12,317 nucleotides of DNA from Myxococcales bacterium (GTDB taxonomy: Bacteria; Myxococcota_A; Polyangia; Polyangiales; Houyiibacteriaceae): contig CP070650.1 in NCBI GenBank assembly GCA_020354595.1, positions 2,142,400 through 2,154,716 of the forward strand. The letters are read 5' to 3'. Under the pieces are notes generated by a model, which was not told where the DNA came from, did not search any database, and saw only the letters and a program-made list of their open reading frames with translations. Position numbers and translations under genes: made by a program. The stretch's first letter is position 1. Each line of letters opens with the position of its first letter. Shown in pieces: positions 6,347 through 12,317 of this stretch.

Positions 6347-7719
6347 GCGAGCCGGTCAAGCCTCTGCTCACCGCTCGGTACGGCATCGCCGAGAGCTGGA
6401 AGCTCGTCAACGCAGAGCGTGCCGGTGCTTATCAAGTCGCGCGCCAAGCCCTCACCACCCGCGAGCCTGCCGAGCTCAAAGAAGAAGTCAAAAAGGCCAA
6501 CATTCGGGGCCGCAGAGGCGCCGGCTTCCCTGCGGGTGTGAAGTGGGGCTTCCTCAACCCGCAGGAGGGGGAGCATGTCTACCTCGTCGTCAACGCGGAC
6601 GAGAGTGAGCCCGGCACCTTCAAGGATCGGAGCATCATGGATTTGGACCCCCATCGGCTCATCGAAGGGGCGATCATCTCTTGCTACGCAATCGGCGCTC
6701 CGGTCGCGTACATCTACGTACGGGGCGAGCTCGCGTTTTCGATCGATCGTCTCGAGCAGGCGATCGCCGAAGCGCGGGAGGCAGGCTACCTCGGGGAGCG
6801 TCCCTTCGGCGTCGACCACCCGATCGACGTACACGTACACTCCGGCGCCGGGGCCTACATCTGCGGTGAAGAGACCGCGCTTCTCAACTCGCTCGAGGGG
6901 CGCCGCGGCGAGCCTCGGCTCAAGCCGCCATTCCCTGCGATCAAGGGCGTCTTCGGCATGCCGACGATCGTCAACAACGTCGAGACGATCGCTTCGGTGC
7001 CCGACATCGTCGAAATGGGCGGTGACGCGTGGGCGTCACTCAGCCACCTTCCGGGAGACGGTGGCGTTCGCATCTATGGCGTCAGCGGTCACGTGAAGAA
7101 CCCCGGCCTCTTCGAGGCGCCCGTCGGCATCACCATGCGGGAGCTAATCGATGACTACGCGGGCGGGATGCTCGGTGACAGGCCGCTCAAAGCCGTGATT
7201 CCGGGAGGCTCTTCCACGCCGGTGCTCGACCCCCGCCGCAAGGTCGACGCGCCGAATCACGATCACCCGCTGCACAAATGGCACGGGCAAAGCGAGATCG
7301 ACGTCCCGATGGGCGTCGATACCTATCGCGCGCTCGGCACGATGCTCGGCACCTGCTGCGCCAGCGTGATGGGCGACACCGTCCAGATGGTCGAGGCCTG
7401 CCGCAACTTGATGCGCTTCTACAAGCACGAGTCGTGCGGACAATGTACCCCTTGTCGCGAGGGCACCGGTTGGCTGGTGGACGTGCTCGACAACTTGGTC
7501 GGCGGGCGTGGCAAGCCCGAGGACGTCGACCTGTTGGTCAACATCGCTAACAACATGATGGGCAACACGATCTGCGCATTTGCCGACGGCACCGCGATGC
7601 CGATGCTCGGCATGGTTCAGAAATTTCGCGAGGAGTTCCTCGAGGCCGCGGTAAGTGGGCTCCCTCAGGGCGCACGTCACGACGACAGTGTTCGAAGCAT
7701 GGTGGAGGGGGTCGCGTGA
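6343..7719 (+). CDS. nuoF: NADH-quinone oxidoreductase subunit F (51 kDa, NADH/FMN, [4Fe-4S])
   Basis: Catalytic NADH-oxidising subunit of complex I. It binds NADH, FMN and cluster N3. The glycine-rich GRRGAGFPAG (56-65) is the nucleotide/flavin motif, VVNADESEPGTFKDR (82-96) contacts NADH/FMN, and GAGAYICGEETALLNSLEG (168-186) is the second flavin region. The N3 ligands are C365, C368 and C371 in ESCGQCTPCREG plus C411 in NTICAF. The length of 458 aa is normal. The wording GGSSTP and MLGT resembles Thermus Nqo1 more than E. coli. An insert of about 17-20 residues at 297-316, rich in His, Pro and Asp (NHDHPLHKWHG), separates PGGSSTPVLD from DVPM. GGTGA-like bases precede the ATG, which overlaps the nuoE stop. 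Its own stop overlaps the nuoJ GTG. nuoG does not follow. Confidence 0.97.
   Translation: MSEPVKPLLTARYGIAESWKLVNAERAGAYQVARQALTTREPAELKEEVKKANIRGRRGAGFPAGVKWGFLNPQEGEHVYLVVNADESEPGTFKDRSIMDLDPHRLIEGAIISCYAIGAPVAYIYVRGELAFSIDRLEQAIAEAREAGYLGERPFGVDHPIDVHVHSGAGAYICGEETALLNSLEGRRGEPRLKPPFPAIKGVFGMPTIVNNVETIASVPDIVEMGGDAWASLSHLPGDGGVRIYGVSGHVKNPGLFEAPVGITMRELIDDYAGGMLGDRPLKAVIPGGSSTPVLDPRRKVDAPNHDHPLHKWHGQSEIDVPMGVDTYRALGTMLGTCCASVMGDTVQMVEACRNLMRFYKHESCGQCTPCREGTGWLVDVLDNLVGGRGKPEDVDLLVNIANNMMGNTICAFADGTAMPMLGMVQKFREEFLEAAVSGLPQGARHDDSVRSMVEGVA
7704..7708 (+). promoter_or_regulatory. Ribosome binding site that fixes the nuoJ GTG start
   Basis: GGAGG inside the 3' end of nuoF lies seven bases before the GTG at 7716. 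It supports that GTG rather than the later ATG at 7737. Confidence 0.6.
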
Positions 7720-8219
7720 CGATTCCCGGCGCAACGATGTTCGTCGTGACGGCGATCTTCGCCATCGCAGGGGGGCTGATCACCATTTGGTCGAAGCGCC
7801 CGCTCCGCGCGGCGATCGGCCTCCTCATTCACATCATCTCGCTCTCCGGGATGTTCCTCACCCTGAACGCGCACCTGATGGCCGTGCTTCAGCTGCTCGT
7901 GTACGCCGGCGCGGTCGTCGTCTTGTTCGTATTCGTCATCATGTTGATCGGGCCGGCCGCGGAAGTCGGGCCGATCCAAGGGCGCCTCGCCCCGCGGACT
8001 CTGAGCATCGCCATGGTGGTCGCCGTAGTGCTCGCTCTGTCAACCTCGGTGGCCTATTTCGACGCGCCGTGGGCGGAGCTTCCCGAGGATTTCGGGACGG
8101 TCGAGGGGTTGGGAACGGCGATCTATCAGCAGGCCGCCGTTCCGTTCGAGGTGATCTCGATCACGTTGCTGGTGGCGATCATCGGAGCCATCGCGGTCGC
8201 GCGGAGCCGGACGGAGTAG
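7716..8219 (+). CDS. nuoJ: NADH-quinone oxidoreductase subunit J
   Basis: Membrane-arm subunit of complex I, 167 aa with five predicted membrane helices (about 9-26, 31-50, 55-79, 92-112 and 144-163). The hallmark third helix reads VLQLLVYAGAVVVLFVFVIM, with Y63 and G65 matching E. coli Y59 and G61, where the pi-bulge involved in coupling quinone reduction to pumping lies. The start is GTG, overlapping the nuoF stop by four bases with a GGAGG site upstream. In most genomes nuoJ follows nuoI; here it directly follows nuoF, although the junction is as tight as a normal operon junction. Confidence 0.94.
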   Translation: MTIPGATMFVVTAIFAIAGGLITIWSKRPLRAAIGLLIHIISLSGMFLTLNAHLMAVLQLLVYAGAVVVLFVFVIMLIGPAAEVGPIQGRLAPRTLSIAMVVAVVLALSTSVAYFDAPWAELPEDFGTVEGLGTAIYQQAAVPFEVISITLLVAIIGAIAVARSRTE

Positions 8220-8226
8220 GGCGACG

Positions 8227-8529
8227 ATGGGCATTGGTACGTACCTGGCTCTGGCTTCAGTCCTGTTCGGCATCGGCGCCGCCGGCTTTCTGGTCCGCCG
8301 CAACATGCTGGTTCAGCTCATGTCGATCGAGCTCATGCTCAACTCGGTCAACGTGCTCTTGCTGGCCTTCAACCGCGCCTATCCCGGCAACCACGACGGC
8401 CAGCTCTTTGCGTTTTTCGTCATTGCGGTGGCCGCCGCCGAGCTGGTCATCGGTCTTTCGATTCTGATCGCTTACTACCGCATCAAGAAGACCCTCGATA
8501 CCGACGAAGCGACCCTGCTGAAGTATTGA
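8227..8529 (+). CDS. nuoK: NADH-quinone oxidoreductase subunit K
   Basis: Small membrane-arm subunit of complex I related to MrpC. It is exactly 100 aa, as in E. coli, with three membrane helices (about 3-22, 29-48 and 60-83). The two conserved membrane glutamates of the proton path are present: E35 in LMSIELMLNSVN and E72 in AAAELVIGL. The ATG lies seven bases after the nuoJ stop, with GGAG overlapping the end of nuoJ as its ribosome site. Confidence 0.96.
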   Translation: MGIGTYLALASVLFGIGAAGFLVRRNMLVQLMSIELMLNSVNVLLLAFNRAYPGNHDGQLFAFFVIAVAAAELVIGLSILIAYYRIKKTLDTDEATLLKY

Positions 8530-8533
8530 ATCC

Positions 8534-10414
8534 ATGCACCTAGAAGCTCCTCAGCAGATACTGCTCCTCTTGATCATCCTGTTTCCGCTGGGCGGGGCGA
8601 TCGTCAACGGTTTGTTGGGACGCTATTTGCCGAAGGGACTCGTCACCCTGGTCGCGGTCGGGTCGGTCGCAGTCTCCTTCTCGCTGGCGGTCTTGTCTTT
8701 CGTCGAGCTGTACGGTCTGAGCCACGATGCCCAGCATGCGGCGCTCGCCTACCACTTCTACGAGTGGTTCTCGGTGAAGATTCCGAACGGCACCGTCGTT
8801 CCGATCAACGTCCGATTCATGATGGACTCGTTGAGCGGTGTCATGACGCTCGTCGTCACGGGCGTCGGAGGGCTCATCCACCTCTACAGCGTCGGCTACA
8901 TGGGCGAGGACGAGGGCTACCCGAGGTTCATGAGCTTCCTGAACCTGTTCATGGCCTCGATGCTGATCTTGGTCCTCGGCAGCAGCATGCCAGTGATGTT
9001 CATCGGCTGGGAGGGCGTGGGGCTCTGCTCATACCTGTTGATCGGCTTCTGGTACGAAAACCGCGACTACGCCGCGGCAGGTCGCAAGGCGTTCGTCATG
9101 AACCGAATCGGCGACTTCGGCGTCCTCATCGGAATGTTCGTTCTCGTGAGCGTGGTGGGATCGTTCGAGTTCGTCGACATCAATCACGCGGCCATGAACG
9201 GCGACCTTCGAGGGGACTTCCCGGTGTGGATTCTCGGCGTGGCGCCGAGCCTGGCGACGGTCGCCTGCTTGTTCCTCTTCCTCGGGTGCACCGGTAAGAG
9301 CGCACAGATTCCGCTCTACGTTTGGCTACCGGATGCAATGGCGGGTCCGACGCCCGTGTCGGCCCTCATTCATGCCGCGACGATGGTGACTGCGGGCGTG
9401 TATCTCTGTTGCCGGCTCTCGCCGCTGTTCATCACTTCCGACGTTGCCATGTCGGTCATCGCGGTGATCGGCACGCTCACCGCGCTGTTGGCCGCCTCGA
9501 TTGCGGTGGCCCAGCGCGAGATGAAGAAGATCCTCGCGTACTCCACCGTCAGCCAGCTCGGTTTCATGTTCGCGGCGGTTGGCGTCGGCTTCTTCGCCGC
9601 GGGGTTCTTCCACGTTTTCACGCACGCGTTCTTCAAGGCATGCTTGTTCCTAGGCGCCGGCTCCGTGATGCATGCGGTCCACGCGCACGGCGACGCCGAC
9701 ATCTTCAAGCTTGGCGGAATGGGCAAATACACGCCCACCACTCGTTGGACCTTCCTCGCGAGCTGTCTGGCCATCGCAGGCTTCCCGCTCACCAGTGGTT
9801 TCTTCTCCAAGGACGAGATCCTGCTCGGCGCGGCCGCGCAGATCTACCGGGACGACGGCGCGTTGATGCAGGGGGTCGGCTGGTTCGTGCTCATCGGACT
9901 CACGCTCGCTGCCGTGATGACCGCGTTCTACATGTTCCGCCTCTACTTCCTCACGTTCACCGGCGAGTACCGAAGCGCCGATCAGTCGGGTGACCATCCG
10001 TACGATGCGCACCCGCACGAGTCGCCGCCGAGCATGACCATCCCGCTCATCGTGTTGGCGTGGGCGCGCTGGTGGTTGGCTTCCTCGGCCTACCGCACGT
10101 CATGCCGGTCACCGGCATTCACCTTCCGAGCTGGTGGAGCCACTGGATGCACAGCTCGGTGGCCGGACAGCCGGTTCCCGAGGAGTTGCACATCGTCAAT
10201 CTCGCCTCGGGACTCGCTTTCGCCGCGATGGCCGTCGGCATCAGCGCCGCTTGGGTGCTCTATCGCAACAAGAGCGAGGACGTGCTGGAGAAGAAGATCC
10301 CCGCGCGCATCTACCAACTGGCGTTTGAGAAGTGGCGTGTCGACGAGCTGTACGCCGCCACCGTCGTCAATCCGATCAGGCGCATGGCGACGGTCGCAGG
10401 CCATGCTGACATGA
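8534..10414 (+). CDS. nuoL: NADH-quinone oxidoreductase subunit L, main part; frameshifted after residue 509
   Basis: Antiporter-like proton-pumping subunit of complex I. Residues 1-509 are ordinary NuoL with about 14 membrane helices. Key residues are E160 in FIGWEGVGLCSYLLIG, K255 in GKSAQIPLYVWLPDAMAGPTPVSALIHAATMVTAG, K332 in KKILAYSTVSQLGFM, H364 and K368 in FTHAFFKACLFLGAG, and K426 in FSKDEIL. After MTIPLIVLA (501-509) the frame reads 117 residues of Arg/Ser-rich, non-membrane sequence up to the stop at 10412-10414. That stretch is not NuoL. The true continuation is in another frame from 10060. Adding one base near 10058-10062 (or re-reading G10060) gives LAVGALVVGF, as expected. The ATG lies four bases after nuoK, without a clear ribosome site. 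The restored protein would be 867 aa, encoded across 8534-11136. Confidence 0.93.
   Translation: MHLEAPQQILLLLIILFPLGGAIVNGLLGRYLPKGLVTLVAVGSVAVSFSLAVLSFVELYGLSHDAQHAALAYHFYEWFSVKIPNGTVVPINVRFMMDSLSGVMTLVVTGVGGLIHLYSVGYMGEDEGYPRFMSFLNLFMASMLILVLGSSMPVMFIGWEGVGLCSYLLIGFWYENRDYAAAGRKAFVMNRIGDFGVLIGMFVLVSVVGSFEFVDINHAAMNGDLRGDFPVWILGVAPSLATVACLFLFLGCTGKSAQIPLYVWLPDAMAGPTPVSALIHAATMVTAGVYLCCRLSPLFITSDVAMSVIAVIGTLTALLAASIAVAQREMKKILAYSTVSQLGFMFAAVGVGFFAAGFFHVFTHAFFKACLFLGAGSVMHAVHAHGDADIFKLGGMGKYTPTTRWTFLASCLAIAGFPLTSGFFSKDEILLGAAAQIYRDDGALMQGVGWFVLIGLTLAAVMTAFYMFRLYFLTFTGEYRSADQSGDHPYDAHPHESPPSMTIPLIVLAWARWWLASSAYRTSCRSPAFTFRAGGATGCTARWPDSRFPRSCTSSISPRDSLSPRWPSASAPLGCSIATRARTCWRRRSPRASTNWRLRSGVSTSCTPPPSSIRSGAWRRSQAMLT
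10051..10066 (+). other. Probable single-base deletion causing the nuoL frameshift
   Basis: The stretch GTGTTGGCGTGGGC would read GTG-TTG-GCG-GTG-GGC with one extra G. That joins VLA to VGALVVGFLGLP, which is how NuoL continues. Both sides are fully intact open frames, so this looks like either a base-calling or assembly error in a G-rich spot or a very recent mutation. Confidence 0.75.
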
Positions 10415-11136
10415 CCTTCGTCGACGCCCTCATGACCAAGTTGCCGAGCTTCAACGCCCGCGAGAGCGGGCGAGCCCTCGCGCGCATGCAAAACGGTGTC
10501 GTGCAGATGTACGGCACGGTCATGGTCGTGGGCGTCGCCGCGGTGATGGCGTGGTATTGGACCCCGCACTCGCGCATCGAGGCCGAGTTCGATGGCTCGA
10601 ACGTCGCGCTCACGACGCCTCGAGGCCTTGGCTACGAATATCGCTGGGACGCCAACTCGGACGGTGAGTTCGAGACCGATTGGGGTAGCGCGGCTTCTAC
10701 CTCGTTCGAGTACGGAGACGACGACATCGTGGGTGTGGCCGTCTTCCTCGCCGACAGCCGGTCCGGTATCGAGAAACGGGTGAAGGTGTCGGACAAATGG
10801 GTTCCGCTGCCCATCGGGTCCGTCATTCCCAGGGAGCTCCTGTCCCCTCAACAGCAAGGCTTCGAGGTTCGCGTCGATGGGCGAGACCTGCTCTTCCGCC
10901 AGCCGCTCGCCGAGACCCGGACGACCGGGAGTAGGGAAATGCGTCTTCCGATGGGACGCAAAGGGCGGCTCGGCGCCGCTCGCGTCTTCACACGGCCGCT
11001 CGTCGAAGCCACGGTCGAGGTTCGCAATGCCTTTGGCAACACCCGCGTTGCCACCAAGGAGATCGCGTTGCCGTTCGAGGTCGGGGAACCCGCCCACGCC
11101 TCGCTGATGCAACCAACCCGTGAGGCGCTTCGATGA
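10060..11136 (+). CDS. nuoL: NuoL C-terminal part with a long PKD/Ig-like extension (continuation of nuoL)
   Basis: This 358-residue frame continues nuoL and is not a separate gene; the GTG at 10060 is an internal codon. Residues 1-13 finish one membrane helix, about 43-67 form the next, and about 70-150 hold the long lateral helix region with the NuoL landmark KWRVDELYAATVVNPIRR (91-108). Residues 152-168 are the last membrane helix. In a normal NuoL the protein ends here. Instead about 190 further residues follow. YEYRWDANSDGEFE (192-205) and the strand-turn pattern VGVAVFLADSRSGIEKRV (224-241) resemble a PKD domain, with a D-x-N-x-D-G metal-loop-like element. Residues 267-340 give more beta strands, ending ATVEVRNAFGNTRVATKEI. 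By the known NuoL topology this end is periplasmic. The stop overlaps nuoM by four bases, so the extension lies within the operon layout. Confidence 0.85.
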   Translation: MGALVVGFLGLPHVMPVTGIHLPSWWSHWMHSSVAGQPVPEELHIVNLASGLAFAAMAVGISAAWVLYRNKSEDVLEKKIPARIYQLAFEKWRVDELYAATVVNPIRRMATVAGHADMTFVDALMTKLPSFNARESGRALARMQNGVVQMYGTVMVVGVAAVMAWYWTPHSRIEAEFDGSNVALTTPRGLGYEYRWDANSDGEFETDWGSAASTSFEYGDDDIVGVAVFLADSRSGIEKRVKVSDKWVPLPIGSVIPRELLSPQQQGFEVRVDGRDLLFRQPLAETRTTGSREMRLPMGRKGRLGAARVFTRPLVEATVEVRNAFGNTRVATKEIALPFEVGEPAHASLMQPTREALR

Positions 11137-12317
11137 ACACGCACATCCTCACCTGGTTGCTCGTCGTACCGGCGCTCAGTGCGCTGGTTATTCTCCTCTT
11201 ACCGCGCTGGTGGGAGGGCACGATTCGCCGCTTCTCGATCGGCGCAATGCTGGTCGAGCTCGTACTCAGCCTACGTTTGCTCTTCGCCGACTACTCGACC
11301 GCTGCGTACAACTTCGTCGAGCACGTCGTCTGGGTTGAGTCGTTCGGGATCTCGTACAAGGTCGGTGTAGACGGGCTTTCGCTCTGGCTCGTCATTCTGA
11401 CGACGGCGCTCTCACCCGTGGCCCTCTACGCATCGTGGGGCAGCATCACGACCCGCATCAAGGAGTACGCGTTCTCGTTCCTGCTGCTGGAGCTCGGGAT
11501 GCTCGGCGCATTCCTCGCGCTCGACCTCTTCCTGTTCTACGTGTTCTGGGAGCTGATGCTGGTACCCATGTACCTGATCATCGGCGTTTGGGGTGGCAAG
11601 GACCGTGTCTACGCGGCGGTGAAGTTCTTCATCTACACGATGGTCGGCAGCCTGTTGATGCTGATCGCCATCCTCTACGTCGTCGCCAGCTACGAGCAGC
11701 TCGCCGGGCACTACACGTTCGACCTTCAAGAGCTGTCGAGCCTGGTCTTGCCCGCGCTGCCCCAGTATTTGTGCTTTGCCGCGTTTGCGCTGGCGTTTGC
11801 GATCAAGGTGCCGATGTTCCCATTCCACACCTGGTTGCCCGATGCGCACGTTCAGGCGCCGACCGGGGGCTCGGTCATCCTCGCCGCGGTCCTGCTCAAG
11901 CTCGGCATCTACGGCTTCATCCGGTTTGCGATGCCGCTCTTTCCGGTGGCGAGCCAAGCGCTCGGTCCCCTCCTCGCGGGTCTCGGTGTCGTGGGCATCA
12001 TCTACGGCGCCTACACCGCGTGGGTGCAGCGCGACCTGAAGAAGCTGATCGCCTACAGCTCGGTGAGCCACATGGGCTTCATCTTGTTGGGCCTCTTCGC
12101 CATGAACCGGACGGGAATCTCCGGGGCGATATTGCAGATGATCAACCACGGGATTTCAACCGGCGCGCTCTTCCTTCTCGTCGGCGTGATCTACGATCGA
12201 CGTCACACCCGCATGCTCGACGACTTTGGCGGGCTCGCGAAGGTGATGCCCTGGTACACGTTGTTCTTCGTCATCATCACGATGAGCTCGATCGGGCTTC
12301 CGGGCACCAACGGCTTC
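11133..12317 (+). CDS. nuoM: NADH-quinone oxidoreductase subunit M (partial, 3' end beyond the window)
   Basis: Antiporter-like proton-pumping membrane subunit of complex I. The first 395 codons are present and open to the window edge; the family is about 500 aa, so roughly the last 100-130 residues are missing. Landmarks: the opening helix (5-24), VGVDGLSLWLVILTT (78-92), E140 in FYVFWELMLVPMYLIIG (equivalent to E. coli E144), K225 in FAIKVPMFPFHTWLPDAH, K256 in LLKLGIYGFIRF, DLKKLIAYSSVSHMGF (301-316), H338 in QMINHGIS and IGLPGTNGF at the cut. The start ATG overlaps the nuoL stop (ATGA), with GAGG a few bases upstream. nuoN would be expected next, outside the window. Confidence 0.96.
   Translation, partial: MNTHILTWLLVVPALSALVILLLPRWWEGTIRRFSIGAMLVELVLSLRLLFADYSTAAYNFVEHVVWVESFGISYKVGVDGLSLWLVILTTALSPVALYASWGSITTRIKEYAFSFLLLELGMLGAFLALDLFLFYVFWELMLVPMYLIIGVWGGKDRVYAAVKFFIYTMVGSLLMLIAILYVVASYEQLAGHYTFDLQELSSLVLPALPQYLCFAAFALAFAIKVPMFPFHTWLPDAHVQAPTGGSVILAAVLLKLGIYGFIRFAMPLFPVASQALGPLLAGLGVVGIIYGAYTAWVQRDLKKLIAYSSVSHMGFILLGLFAMNRTGISGAILQMINHGISTGALFLLVGVIYDRRHTRMLDDFGGLAKVMPWYTLFFVIITMSSIGLPGTNGF

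Noticed and set aside
10051..10066. Programmed -1 frameshifting in nuoL
   Set aside because: The joint reads GTTGGCGTGG, which is not an X-XXY-YYZ slippery heptamer, and I see no following pseudoknot-like element. The normal family product is the shifted one, which favours a simple deletion or sequence error.
10090..11112. 340-codon minus-strand frame opposite the nuoL tail
   Set aside because: It is low in hydrophobic pattern and rich in Arg/His/Asp/Gly, as antisense frames in high-GC DNA are. The plus strand carries the NuoL landmarks and a stop-start overlap with nuoM.
10060..11136. The 358-residue frame as an independent gene starting at GTG 10060
   Set aside because: Its first 168 residues are the missing end of NuoL (VDELY landmark, last helices) and there is no ribosome site before the GTG.
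11412..12149. 245-codon minus-strand frame inside nuoM
   Set aside because: Its extreme Glu/Gln/Arg/Asp composition is the complement of a membrane-protein gene. nuoM on the plus strand is unambiguous.

Overview
The window is high-GC, protein-dense bacterial DNA. It most likely comes from a Myxococcota (deltaproteobacterial) chromosome or metagenome bin. The reasons are the GC-rich codon use, a small KRKQSLYFP-type protein of a kind I associate with myxobacteria, an Mce/Mla lipid-transport pair typical of diderm envelopes, and a Thermus-like rather than E. coli-like NuoF. The phylum is an inference. There are no tRNAs, rRNAs, transposons or CRISPR arrays.

Layout. (1) 19-219 (-): a small ribbon-helix-helix-like protein, divergent from 295-1590 (+), a membrane-anchored S41 C-terminal processing peptidase. 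(2) 1591-1732: a palindrome-rich convergent intergenic region. (3) 4993-1733 (-): a compact four-gene unit read mlaF, mlaD-like, thyA, folA. It pairs a lipid-transport ATPase and MCE protein with the thymidylate synthase/dihydrofolate reductase couple. No MlaE permease is adjacent. (4) 5044-5622 (+): a predicted lipoprotein of unknown function, divergent from mlaF across 50 bp that contain a perfect palindrome. (5) 5693-12317 (+): respiratory complex I genes nuoE-nuoF-nuoJ-nuoK-nuoL-nuoM, with nuoM cut by the window edge. Junctions are 4-base overlaps or gaps of 4-7 bases. nuoG, nuoH and nuoI, normally between F and J, are absent.

The NuoE/F subunits (NADH oxidation, FMN, N1a and N3 clusters) belong to the peripheral arm. 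NuoJ/K/L/M are membrane-arm proton-pumping subunits. Together with A-D and G-I (not in this window) and N (not seen; possibly downstream) they would form the NADH:quinone oxidoreductase. ThyA makes dTMP and oxidises methylene-THF to dihydrofolate, which FolA reduces again.

Two points in nuoL deserve most attention. First, the frame is broken by an apparent one-base deletion near 10058-10062. Second, after the normal last membrane helix, the restored protein carries about 190 extra residues that look like a PKD/Ig-like beta domain and are predicted to be periplasmic. That gives an 867-residue NuoL, compared with roughly 610 in E. coli.
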